Shown in pieces: positions 16,864-25,167 of a stretch of 64,000 nt of DNA. The notes below the pieces were generated by a model. That model did not search any database. It was given only the letters and a program-made list of their open reading frames with translations, and was not told the DNA's origin. Numbering within the stretch: position 1 is the stretch's first letter; every line of letters begins with the position of its first letter. The position numbers were made by a program, and so were the translations under genes. The DNA comes from an uncultured Alphaproteobacteria bacterium (GTDB taxonomy: Bacteria; Pseudomonadota; Alphaproteobacteria; Rhodobacterales; Rhodobacteraceae), in contig CACBAM010000002.1 of the NCBI GenBank assembly GCA_902537215.1, forward strand, positions 150,305 to 214,304, read 5' to 3'.

Positions 16864-17535
16864 ATGAAGGCGCTGGTATTTGACCTAGATGGGACACTTG
16901 TGGACACAAAATATGATATGCTTGAAGCTGGAAATTTAGTCTTTGAAGGTCAGGGATGGGCAACAAGGCTTGAGGGTTTTAGTGGCCTGCAAATTGCAAT
17001 TCAAGGAGGAAGAGCAATACTGCGTTATGGACTAAAAGAAGAGGGTATTAGTTTTAACGATAAGTTGTTAACGGATTATTATCAATTATATCTAAACAAA
17101 TATGATACAGTATTAGACAATAAGTCTGTCAATTATGATGGAGTAGTTGCCACTCTCGAGAAACTTCAATTAATGGGTGTGAAACTAGGGCTTTGCACAA
17201 ATAAACCTGAAAAACACGCGCGGGAACTGTCGAAAAGGTTAGGATTAATTGATTTTTTTAAAGATTCTTTTATTGGCTCGGATACCGTTGGGATTGCTAA
17301 ACCTGATGCTAAGCCTCTTTTAGAAGCGATATCTAGACTGGATAAAAAACCTGAAGATGTTTTCTTTGTAGGTGATACAAATACAGACGCTGAAGCTGCT
17401 AAAAATGCTCGGGTGAATTTTATTTTTTGTAAATATGGTCATGGGAGTACTTATAAGTTAGCGAAGGGCGAGAATGCTACTATCAAAATTGAGACCTTTT
17501 CAGATTTAATCAGTATCTATGAAGATAAACCTTGA
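16864..17535 (+). CDS. HAD-family phosphatase, phosphoglycolate-phosphatase-like
   Basis: 223 residues. HAD motif I is FDLDGTLVDT at residues 5-14, motif II is LGLCTNKPE, motif III is the Lys of AKPDAKPL, and motif IV is VFFVGDTNTDAEAA. It has the alpha-helical cap of subfamily I. The likely substrate is 2-phosphoglycolate, given the sequence pattern and its place opposite glmU, but HAD specificity is hard to read from motifs. AAGGA upstream supports the ATG at 16864. Confidence 0.85.
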   Translation: MKALVFDLDGTLVDTKYDMLEAGNLVFEGQGWATRLEGFSGLQIAIQGGRAILRYGLKEEGISFNDKLLTDYYQLYLNKYDTVLDNKSVNYDGVVATLEKLQLMGVKLGLCTNKPEKHARELSKRLGLIDFFKDSFIGSDTVGIAKPDAKPLLEAISRLDKKPEDVFFVGDTNTDAEAAKNARVNFIFCKYGHGSTYKLAKGENATIKIETFSDLISIYEDKP

Positions 17536-17585
17536 AGTTACACTGTAATTTTAATATGACTAAAGAGAAATTTGCGGAGCTCGTT

Positions 17586-18245
17586 ATGAAAAAATTAAAC
17601 CCATTAATAATCTTGGTTGCATTTTTATTTAGTACGGTGACAGCCTTCTCACAAGCTAGTATTAGCTCAGGAATATCTTATGGTTCCTTTAGTTATGATA
17701 ACTCAGGAACTAAATATAATGGTGATGGAGCTGTGATACATCTAGATGGCCAATTGGCAACTTCTATAACTTTTAGTGCAAGTATAAGCGACGGAAAATT
17801 TGATAATCAGGTATTAAGTAATAATGAAGGTACAATTACATATAATGTGCATCCAAATATTGGTGTGTACGTTATGTCATCTCAGATAAAGGTTGCAACT
17901 GTTAACGAGGCCACCACTTCTCTAGGTTTCTCATACAACATTAACTCGTCCTCGTTGGGACTTAAGGCATTTGTTGGAAGCTTCACAGATGATTACGGCA
18001 AGTTTTATACTTACGGAACAAATATAAATTTAGGCGTGACCCAGGGCACTAGTTTAATCCTAAGCTACAAGACGGAAGATAGAAAACAAAAAGCTACTAC
18101 GATGGACGCCAGATTTGTATATGATCTATCATCGAACTTTGGATTGAACCTCGGTTATAAGTCAAGTGAAACTAAAGATGCAAACGGTTCGGCTGTCGTT
18201 CTAAAGGGCAACACAACATACGCCGGTATCGTGTACAGGTTTTAA
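17586..18245 (+). CDS. Outer-membrane beta-barrel protein (porin-like)
   Basis: About 219 residues. A signal peptide MKKLNPLIILVAFLF...AFSQA ends near residue 24. The mature part is rich in Ser, Thr, Gly, Asn and Tyr and alternates polar and apolar residues as in beta-barrels. The last residues, TYAGIVYRF, end in Phe, the classic C-terminal signal for BAM-dependent outer-membrane insertion. I chose the ATG at 17586, preceded by GGAG; a frame open from 17532 would put 18 residues in front of the signal peptide. It may form a small channel. The exact family is not recognised. Confidence 0.75.
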   Translation: MKKLNPLIILVAFLFSTVTAFSQASISSGISYGSFSYDNSGTKYNGDGAVIHLDGQLATSITFSASISDGKFDNQVLSNNEGTITYNVHPNIGVYVMSSQIKVATVNEATTSLGFSYNINSSSLGLKAFVGSFTDDYGKFYTYGTNINLGVTQGTSLILSYKTEDRKQKATTMDARFVYDLSSNFGLNLGYKSSETKDANGSAVVLKGNTTYAGIVYRF

Positions 18246-18250
18246 CTTAT

Positions 18251-18324
18251 GCGGGTGTAGCTCAATGGTAGAGCAGCAGCCTTCCAAGCTGAATACGTGG
18301 GTTCGATTCCCATCACCCGCTCCA
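18251..18324 (+). tRNA. tRNA-Gly (TCC)
   Basis: The sequence GCGGGTGTAGCTCAATGG starts the tRNA. The anticodon loop CTTCCAA carries TCC, the T-arm is GTGGGTTCGATTCCCAT, the acceptor 3' strand is CACCCGC and CCA is encoded. It begins only 5 bp after the stop of the barrel-protein gene and ends about 20 bp before the crotonase start, so it is probably processed from a longer transcript or driven by a promoter inside the upstream gene. Confidence 0.95.
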
Positions 18325-18344
18325 ATTTTTACTGCGTTAGAAAA

Positions 18345-19196
18345 TTGAGCAAAGTTGAATTAGAAATAGATGGCAAGATAGCCCGTATCTTTCTGAACAG
18401 GCCTAAGGTCTTGAATGCAATTGATACTGAACTTCCCTGTCTTTTATCCAAAGCTGTTAAAGAAGCAAGTGATAATGACGAGGTCCACGTAATAATTCTC
18501 GCCGGAAGGGGAGAGGCCTTCTGTGCAGGTTATGACCTAAACTCTTTTGCTCAAGAGAAAGATAATCCCCTAACACAAAAAATGCCCTGGGATTCCATAA
18601 AGGACTACAGGTTCATGTGGGAAAATAACAAACATTTCATGTCATTATTTCATTGCCTAAAGCCGGTTATATGCAAAATTCATGGAATAGGTGCCTTGGC
18701 AGGAGGAACTGATATTGCGCTTTGTAGTGATTTTATTTTTATAGAAAATGATGCCCAAGTTGGTTATATGCCTTCACGCGTATGGGGCACGCCAACCACT
18801 GCAATGTGGATGTATCGACTTGGTCCTGAAAAAGCTAAGAGAATGCTTTTCACGGGAGATAAAATTTCGGGTTTGGAAGCAGAAAAACTTGGTTTAGTCC
18901 TCAAAGCCATTTCCAAGGAAAAGCTTGACGATGAAGTTGATAGCTTTGCAATGCGTATGACTACCGTTCCTATCAACCAGTTAGCAATGCAGAAAATATT
19001 GATAAATCAAGCAGTTGAGTCATCCGGATTATTGAACAGTCAAAAATTTGCTACTATTTTCGATGGAATATCAAGGCACTCTAATGAAGGATTAAATTTT
19101 AAAAAAATGTCTGAAGAATATGGTTGGAAAAAAGCAGTCAAAGAAAGAGATAATGGAACTTACGATTGGACTAAAGATAGATCGTCTAACCAATAG
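18345..19196 (+). CDS. Enoyl-CoA hydratase/isomerase (crotonase) family protein
   Basis: About 283 residues. The first oxyanion-hole segment is GRGEAFCAGYDL and the second is IHGIGALAGGTDIALC. The stretch RVWGTPTTAMWMYRLGPEKA is typical of a crotonase subgroup found in ring and side-chain degradation pathways. The usual catalytic Glu pair cannot be assigned with certainty: Gly-Thr-Asp sits in the second segment and TPTTA follows. I place the start at TTG 18345, since any longer frame would run into the tRNA. It is the first gene of the accessory metabolic region and its 3' end overlaps the convergent transporter gene by 11 bp. Substrate unknown. Confidence 0.85.
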   Translation: MSKVELEIDGKIARIFLNRPKVLNAIDTELPCLLSKAVKEASDNDEVHVIILAGRGEAFCAGYDLNSFAQEKDNPLTQKMPWDSIKDYRFMWENNKHFMSLFHCLKPVICKIHGIGALAGGTDIALCSDFIFIENDAQVGYMPSRVWGTPTTAMWMYRLGPEKAKRMLFTGDKISGLEAEKLGLVLKAISKEKLDDEVDSFAMRMTTVPINQLAMQKILINQAVESSGLLNSQKFATIFDGISRHSNEGLNFKKMSEEYGWKKAVKERDNGTYDWTKDRSSNQ

Positions 19197-20100
19197 TTTT
19201 TTTTCTCTCTCTGTAGAGAATAAATAGAGTTGAACCAACAATTAAAAATGTACCAATCAAAAAGTTCAAGTCGATTTTTTCATCAAATACTAATAAGCCT
19301 AGAAATATCCCTAAAGGAATAGTAGTGTAATGCACAGGCGCCAGAGAAGATGCGGACGCATAAGTATGGCTTAAAGCCATAAAAATTTGCTGTGCGCTTG
19401 CCATCACTCCAATGATAATTAGCATAGTCCATATCTCAGGTGAGATATTATCGAGCGTAAGTGTGGAAATACAATATAAGCTAAAGACAAATGAGCCAAA
19501 TAAGTTGTACCAAAATGCAGTTGCGACAGCATTTTCAGTCATTCCCAGCCGTCTTAGTGCAACAAACATTATTGAGGCAAAAAGGGTCCCAAGAAATATA
19601 TACAATATACCAATATTATACCAGTTTTTTGAGTCTGGATTGATTATAATTACAGCACCTGTTAAGCCTACGAGTATTGCAGACCATCTAAAGATGCCCA
19701 CTTTTTCGCCAAGAAAAAGAATTGAAAGGATACAAATAAAAATTGGCATAACTTGTGATAAAGCCAATGCTTTGCTAATATCAAAATGAATTACAGATAG
19801 ATACCAAAAGGATAAGCCTAATAAACCGGCAACACTACGAAGAGACATTACTTTTTTATTTTTTATTATAAAGTAACTTGTTCCACCAATCTGTAGACCT
19901 ACTACCACTAATACCGGTAAGCAAAATAAGTACCGAAACATTAACACGATAGATAAAGAAACATCACTTGAGAAGTATTTAATGATTGCAGCAATGAAAG
20001 TGCCCACTACTATTTCAAAAAATAAAAAAAGAGCACCTAGGAAATAAGAGTCGCGTGAATATTTTAACGATCCATTCAATTTTTTACCATTCGCATTCAA
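19186..20100 (-). CDS. EamA/DMT-family transporter
   Basis: 304 residues with ten hydrophobic segments arranged as two EamA repeats. The first repeat ends near the loop after GLTGAVIIINPDS and the second contains TENAVATAFWYNLFGSF. Such proteins move small metabolites across the inner membrane, commonly as exporters. It overlaps the downstream end of the P450 gene by 17 bp on the same strand, so the two are likely co-transcribed and the transporter may carry a P450 product or substrate. Solute unknown. Confidence 0.85.
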   Translation of the reverse strand: MNANGKKLNGSLKYSRDSYFLGALFLFFEIVVGTFIAAIIKYFSSDVSLSIVLMFRYLFCLPVLVVVGLQIGGTSYFIIKNKKVMSLRSVAGLLGLSFWYLSVIHFDISKALALSQVMPIFICILSILFLGEKVGIFRWSAILVGLTGAVIIINPDSKNWYNIGILYIFLGTLFASIMFVALRRLGMTENAVATAFWYNLFGSFVFSLYCISTLTLDNISPEIWTMLIIIGVMASAQQIFMALSHTYASASSLAPVHYTTIPLGIFLGLLVFDEKIDLNFLIGTFLIVGSTLFILYRERKKTIG

Positions 20101-21247
20101 GAGACTTTATGCCTCTGAAAGCCCAGCCATCAAACTCGTACTCTTTTTTGTCAACCAATTTCAAGTTAGGAAATGCTGAGAATAGTTTTGGTAACGCAAC
20201 TAAGCTTATCATAGTACTCGCTATAGATGCTCCAGCGCAATAATGCGGTCCTGCACCAAAATGAATTGATTTAGAGCAATCTCTTTCTAACAGAAACTTT
20301 TGAGGATTTGTGAAAACTTTTTCGTCTCGGTTAGCGGAGGAAAACATAAGGAACACTCTTTCTCCTTTTTTAAAATAAACATTTTTATATAAAAAATCTT
20401 TCGCTATTTCTCTTGGAGACATACCAATAGGAGACATCCAACGACAAAATTCATTTAATAATTGATCCCAATTATTCTTGGTAAGTAATAGCTCTTTTAA
20501 CCCAAAATTTAAAGCTGCCCATATACATCCGGCTATCGCGTCGCGAGGTTCATTTTGCCCTCCAGAAATTGCTAGCTTGATGTTCGCACTAATTTGATCT
20601 GTGCTAAGATTGCCTTCTAGCATCGTACTAATCATTGAAAAATCATAGTCTCTGCTTTTTGTCCTGACTATTTCATTAATATGTGCATCAATACTTTCTG
20701 TACAGTTATTGCAGTACTCTTCAATATTTTTATCTCCAGTGTAATTAGAACATCCATCGATCATACCCTGGCTCACTCTGTCCATTTCATCTGCCGTCAT
20801 GTTAGTAAGCCCAGTAACTATTTTAAGACATTCGGCTGAAAACTCTTTGGCATATAACGTGAGAAGGTCTCCAGATTTTAGCATCTTAATTTTATCAACT
20901 ATCTTATCGGCGATAGTCTCAAATCTATATTTCCAATGGTCCCTAGATGTTTTAGGAGAAATTGTCTTAAATATGGTTTTTCTTTCGTCCATATGGTCTT
21001 TTCCATCTTTCCTCATCATGTTCTGCCCCATTAAAAGTGTCATAAGTCCTTCAGGCTGAACGGATGAAAATACATCTGTATTCTTTTCACACTCATAGAT
21101 TGACTCTCTATCACAAATCATTGTTGCTTTTACTTGGGGAACAAAACAAATAGGATTAAGCGTTCGCATTTCCTTTAGAACTGGATACGGATTACCGGTA
21201 AAACTGGAAATATCTATATTAAAGACTGGCTTTTCTTTCGTAATCAT
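20084..21247 (-). CDS. Cytochrome P450
   Basis: 387 residues, the size of a soluble bacterial P450. The K-helix ExxR is in NEFCRWMSP, and the heme-thiolate loop is HFGAGPHYCAGASI with the Cys ligand. At the I-helix position the usual (A/G)GxDTT is replaced by AISGGQNEPRDA (residues 226-237), so the acid-Thr proton-relay pair is not in its normal form. No membrane anchor is seen. It needs a ferredoxin and reductase; a ferredoxin-NADP reductase lies 33 kb away but no ferredoxin gene is adjacent. The neighbours suggest oxidation of a lipid-like or alicyclic compound; substrate unknown. Confidence 0.92.
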   Translation of the reverse strand: MITKEKPVFNIDISSFTGNPYPVLKEMRTLNPICFVPQVKATMICDRESIYECEKNTDVFSSVQPEGLMTLLMGQNMMRKDGKDHMDERKTIFKTISPKTSRDHWKYRFETIADKIVDKIKMLKSGDLLTLYAKEFSAECLKIVTGLTNMTADEMDRVSQGMIDGCSNYTGDKNIEEYCNNCTESIDAHINEIVRTKSRDYDFSMISTMLEGNLSTDQISANIKLAISGGQNEPRDAIAGCIWAALNFGLKELLLTKNNWDQLLNEFCRWMSPIGMSPREIAKDFLYKNVYFKKGERVFLMFSSANRDEKVFTNPQKFLLERDCSKSIHFGAGPHYCAGASIASTMISLVALPKLFSAFPNLKLVDKKEYEFDGWAFRGIKSLECEW

Positions 21248-21432
21248 TCTAGCAAACCATTAGTTTCAAACATGTATAATTAAAATCAGCAAAAAAATTT
21301 TGTCTTGGATTCAAAAAATATTTCACTATTTCTCATTCAGCACCTACGAATATTATAATTATATATCTTTTTCGAAATGAGACCAACTCACTCGTAACCT
21401 GTAAACTATACAATTTCAAAACTTATGGAAAA

Positions 21433-23208
21433 ATGAAATCAAAAACGATGGATAATAAGCGCGGCAATCCTCAGAGTCCAAAAGGCTATCAGGTGAATCA
21501 GTTTTTTAAAAAAATTTTTATGCCACACTTATTTTGGGCATTGGGAGCCTTTATATTCCTTCTTGTTACAGTTCTTATAACTCTATCACTACCCATAATG
21601 GTTCGCTATATTGTTGATGGGTATGTATTTAATATTGAAACCGGTCAAAAATACCTTTTTATAAGTTGTGTCTTAGTAACTGTTGCGGCTTTTGGCACCG
21701 CTATTCGCTTTTATTTAGTAACATTACTTGGAGAACGATTAGTTTCTGATCTGAGGCAAGAGTTATTCGAAAAGATAATTAATTTGAGCCCAAATTTTTT
21801 TGAGAAAAATTTAACCGGTGATTTAGTGTCTAGAATAAATGCAGATACAACTCTTGTGCAAAGCGTTGCAGGATCCACTTTATCTCTTGCTATCAGAAAT
21901 ACATTGCTGTTTTTAGGGGGAATTATGTTAATGTTCTCTACATCGATCAAATTAGCGTCATTTTCTCTTCTAATTATCCCGTTGATAGTGTTTCCCCTAC
22001 TGTACTTTGGAAGATTTTTACGTAAGCTAACCCGTCAAACACAGGATAAATTGGCCGATAGCGCTGGACTTGCATCCGAATATATTTTCGCTGCAACAAC
22101 AATTCAAACAAATAGCTATCAAGACCATTCGGTAGCAGAATATAAAGAATTAATAGAGGATAGTTACTTCAAATCTAAAACGCGTGTTGTTGCCAGATCA
22201 ATTATGGTTTTTTTAATAATTATATTAGTATTTTTAGCTATTTCTTTTGTTGTTTGGGCAGGCCTTAAGGATGTTGAGAGTGGTAGTTTTTCAATAGGTG
22301 AATTGCTTCAATTTTGTCTTTACTCGTTGGTTGTTGGAGTAAGTGTCGGAGCCATAACGGAGACTTATGGAGAGATAAGTAAATTTTTAGGTGCTTTGGA
22401 TAGAATAGGAGAAATTTTTAATACGTTGGATCCGGTAGAGGAACCCAATGATCCAATCCTGATGAAAACGCCAATAAACGGATCTATCACTTTTAAAAAA
22501 GTAAAATTTTCTTACCCAATGAGAGAAGAATTCTCAGCTTTAGATATTCCCAAACTTACCATAAACAAGAACGAAAAAGTCGCATTGGTAGGTCTTTCAG
22601 GAGCAGGGAAGACTACTTTCTTCCAACTAATACAAAGATTATATGATACTGATAAAGGCTCTATTCTAATTGATACTTATCCTATTACCAAGGTGTCTAA
22701 ATCTCATTTACGGCAACAGATAGCGTATGTTCCTCAGGAACCAGTTATTTTTTCAAAATCAGTGGTAGATAATATTCGCGTTGGAAGGGTTAATGCAACA
22801 TTAGCTGAAGTTGAAAGGGCTGCAAAGCTAGCTTGTGCAGAGGAATTCATAAAAGATTTACCACATGGCTATAACACTCTTTTGGGTGAGAGAGGATTAT
22901 TGATCTCGGTTGGACAAAAGCAGAGGATAGCTATAGCAAGAGCGATATTAAGAGACTCTCCAATTCTTCTTCTGGACGAAGCAACTTCTTCTCTGGATGC
23001 AATATCAGAAAACGCGATAAAGATGGCGATCGATAATATATCAGGTGATAAGACTATTATTGTTATTGCTCATCGACTTGCGACTGTAAAAAACGCTGAC
23101 CGGATATTATTTCTTGAGAAAGGCAAGATAGAGAATGAGGGTTCCCACAAAGAATTAATGCGTATTAGTAATAAGTATAAAAAATTGGCCGAGCTACAAT
23201 TTTTGTGA
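21433..23208 (+). CDS. ABC transporter, fused permease and ATPase (exporter type)
   Basis: 591 residues. An N-terminal domain with about six membrane helices (residues 30-310) is followed by an ATPase domain with Walker A LVGLSGAGKTT, Q-loop YVPQEP, Walker B PILLLDEATSSLDA and H-loop VIAHRLATV. The signature reads ISVGQKQRIAIARA, with Val in place of the first Gly of LSGGQ. It would act as a homodimer exporting a lipid or other hydrophobic compound. It diverges from the P450 gene across 185 bp and lies 67 bp before the acyl-CoA synthetase, so it may share their pathway. Substrate unknown. Confidence 0.9.
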   Translation: MKSKTMDNKRGNPQSPKGYQVNQFFKKIFMPHLFWALGAFIFLLVTVLITLSLPIMVRYIVDGYVFNIETGQKYLFISCVLVTVAAFGTAIRFYLVTLLGERLVSDLRQELFEKIINLSPNFFEKNLTGDLVSRINADTTLVQSVAGSTLSLAIRNTLLFLGGIMLMFSTSIKLASFSLLIIPLIVFPLLYFGRFLRKLTRQTQDKLADSAGLASEYIFAATTIQTNSYQDHSVAEYKELIEDSYFKSKTRVVARSIMVFLIIILVFLAISFVVWAGLKDVESGSFSIGELLQFCLYSLVVGVSVGAITETYGEISKFLGALDRIGEIFNTLDPVEEPNDPILMKTPINGSITFKKVKFSYPMREEFSALDIPKLTINKNEKVALVGLSGAGKTTFFQLIQRLYDTDKGSILIDTYPITKVSKSHLRQQIAYVPQEPVIFSKSVVDNIRVGRVNATLAEVERAAKLACAEEFIKDLPHGYNTLLGERGLLISVGQKQRIAIARAILRDSPILLLDEATSSLDAISENAIKMAIDNISGDKTIIVIAHRLATVKNADRILFLEKGKIENEGSHKELMRISNKYKKLAELQFL

Positions 23209-23275
23209 TACCCAAACTTTATTCTTGAAACTGTCACAGATTGCTGTTTATTCTATATGTAAGGGGGACTGTATA

Positions 23276-25165
23276 ATGAAATGGGAAACACTTGCCAGCA
23301 CAAAAGCTATAGAGAACGAAATGCCTTTCGAGAAGCGTCTCGAAGCGAAAACCATATACTCATTACTGTCTCGGACTGCAATGAAGTACTCTGGAAGACC
23401 TGCTGTATCTTTTCAGCTTGATTCTGACCCAAAGGCATCTGCTGAAACACTCAATTGGGGACAACTGCAGTCCAAAGTAACACAGGCAGCCAATGGCTTT
23501 AAATCCCTTGGGGTATCTGAAAATGCCACGATAGCTTACATTTTGCCCATATGCACTGAGGCAATAATTTCTTTTATAGCTGGAACAACAGCTGGTGTTG
23601 TTGTACCCATTAGCCCACTGTTAGAGCCCAAGCAGATGGCAGGAATCCTCAAGCTAGCAGGGGTAAAAGTAGTCGTAAGCATGAAAGCTCTTCCAAAAAC
23701 TGATGTTGCACAAAAAGTTGCTAAGGCTCTAGAAGATTGCCCCGATGTATCTCACCTAGTTGAAGTTGATTTGGTTAGATATTTAAGCTTTCCAAAAAGT
23801 TGGATAGCACCTTTGATTAGACCAAAAGTAAAGACCAAGCACTCCGCTGAAATAATATCATTTGATGATATGTTGAAATCGCAATCAGGTTCCTCATTGA
23901 CGTTTAAGGATGATGTCAAAGATCGAACAGCTGCAATGTTTCATACCGGTGGTACAACAGGAGTTCCAAAACTTGCGCAACACTCTTTTATGGGTATGCT
24001 ATACCAAGGTTGGGCTATACCTGCGATCTTACCAGAGTGGAGTGATAAAGACACAATACTTTGCCCACTTCCCCTGTTCCATGTTTTTGCCGTCTATCCT
24101 AATTTAATGACCTGTATTACATCAGGAGCACACATAGTCTTTTTGACACCGCAAGGTTATAGAGGAGATGGTGTTTTTGACAATTTTTGGAGATTGGTTG
24201 AAAGATGGAAACCAGCGTTCATTACTCTGGTGCCTACTGCGGCAGCAGAACTAATGCAAAGACCTGTGAATGCAGATGTTTCGTCTCTTCGCTTTGCTCT
24301 GTGTGGTTCAGCGCCAATGCCAAGTGAGTTGTTTAAAAAGTTTGAAAGTGCAACGGGTATAACGATTATGGAGGGTTATGGAATGACTGAAGCTCATTGT
24401 AATATATCTTGTAATCCTATCGAGGGAGAACGAAAGATTGGTACAGTAGGGATTCCAGTTCCCTACACAAAAGTAAAGTTGGTAAAGCACGATGGTAACA
24501 AAAAAAATTTGGCAGAGTGTAAAACAGGTGAGGTAGGTGAAATTTGTGTTTCAGGCCCCGGCGTTTTAGCAGGCAAAACGTACACTGATCCAGAAAAAAA
24601 TAAAGAATTATATTTTGAAGATGAGTTCTTAAGAACAGGTGATTTAGGCTTTCTGGATAAAGACGGTTATTTGAAGATAACTGGGAGAGCAAAAGATTTG
24701 ATTATTAGAGGTGGTCATAATATTGATCCCGCTATAGCCGAGGAGGCACTAGCATCTCATCCGTCTGTAGCGATGGTAGGTGTTATAGGCCAACCGGACG
24801 CGAGAGCCGGTGAAATGCCATGTGCTTATGTTGAACTAATTAAAGGGTCTGAAGTTGCTACCGGAGAATTGATTAAGCATGTAGAAAAGAATATTGGTGA
24901 AAAAGCGGCAATTCCTAAGCATTTTGATATTGTTGATGAAATGCCTAAAACGCCTATAGGTAAGATTTTTAAACCAGAATTAAGGAAGAGGGCGATAAAG
25001 AGAGTTTATAATGAGGCATTAGAAAAATATGGAATCAATGCAAGGGTGCAAGAGGTTATTGATCATCCAATTAAAGGATTGACGGCTGTTATAGCCAAAA
25101 ATGGTGTTAATGACGCAAAACAGATTGGTAAAGTATTGGACAAGTTTATTTTTTCTTGGGAGTGA
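23276..25165 (+). CDS. Acyl-CoA synthetase (AMP-forming)
   Basis: About 629 residues of the ANL superfamily. The AMP-binding P-loop is AMFHTGGTTGVPKLA, the A5 motif is EGYGMTEAHC, the A7/A8 region is RTGDLGFLDKDGYLKITGR followed by KDLIIRGGHNIDP, and the C-terminal catalytic Lys is in PKTPIGKIFKPEL. It activates a carboxylic acid to its CoA thioester. I chose ATG 23276, preceded by AAGGGGGA, over an in-frame start at 23225. It follows the ABC exporter on the same strand and converges with the 710-residue protein gene with a 2-bp gap. The acid used is unknown; medium or long chain, or alicyclic, is plausible. Confidence 0.9.
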   Translation: MKWETLASTKAIENEMPFEKRLEAKTIYSLLSRTAMKYSGRPAVSFQLDSDPKASAETLNWGQLQSKVTQAANGFKSLGVSENATIAYILPICTEAIISFIAGTTAGVVVPISPLLEPKQMAGILKLAGVKVVVSMKALPKTDVAQKVAKALEDCPDVSHLVEVDLVRYLSFPKSWIAPLIRPKVKTKHSAEIISFDDMLKSQSGSSLTFKDDVKDRTAAMFHTGGTTGVPKLAQHSFMGMLYQGWAIPAILPEWSDKDTILCPLPLFHVFAVYPNLMTCITSGAHIVFLTPQGYRGDGVFDNFWRLVERWKPAFITLVPTAAAELMQRPVNADVSSLRFALCGSAPMPSELFKKFESATGITIMEGYGMTEAHCNISCNPIEGERKIGTVGIPVPYTKVKLVKHDGNKKNLAECKTGEVGEICVSGPGVLAGKTYTDPEKNKELYFEDEFLRTGDLGFLDKDGYLKITGRAKDLIIRGGHNIDPAIAEEALASHPSVAMVGVIGQPDARAGEMPCAYVELIKGSEVATGELIKHVEKNIGEKAAIPKHFDIVDEMPKTPIGKIFKPELRKRAIKRVYNEALEKYGINARVQEVIDHPIKGLTAVIAKNGVNDAKQIGKVLDKFIFSWE

Positions 25166-25167
25166 AG

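Noticed and set aside
18297..18344. In-frame upstream extension of the crotonase gene
   Set aside because: It would begin inside tRNA-Gly and adds residues with no family resemblance; TTG 18345 gives a normal crotonase N-terminus.
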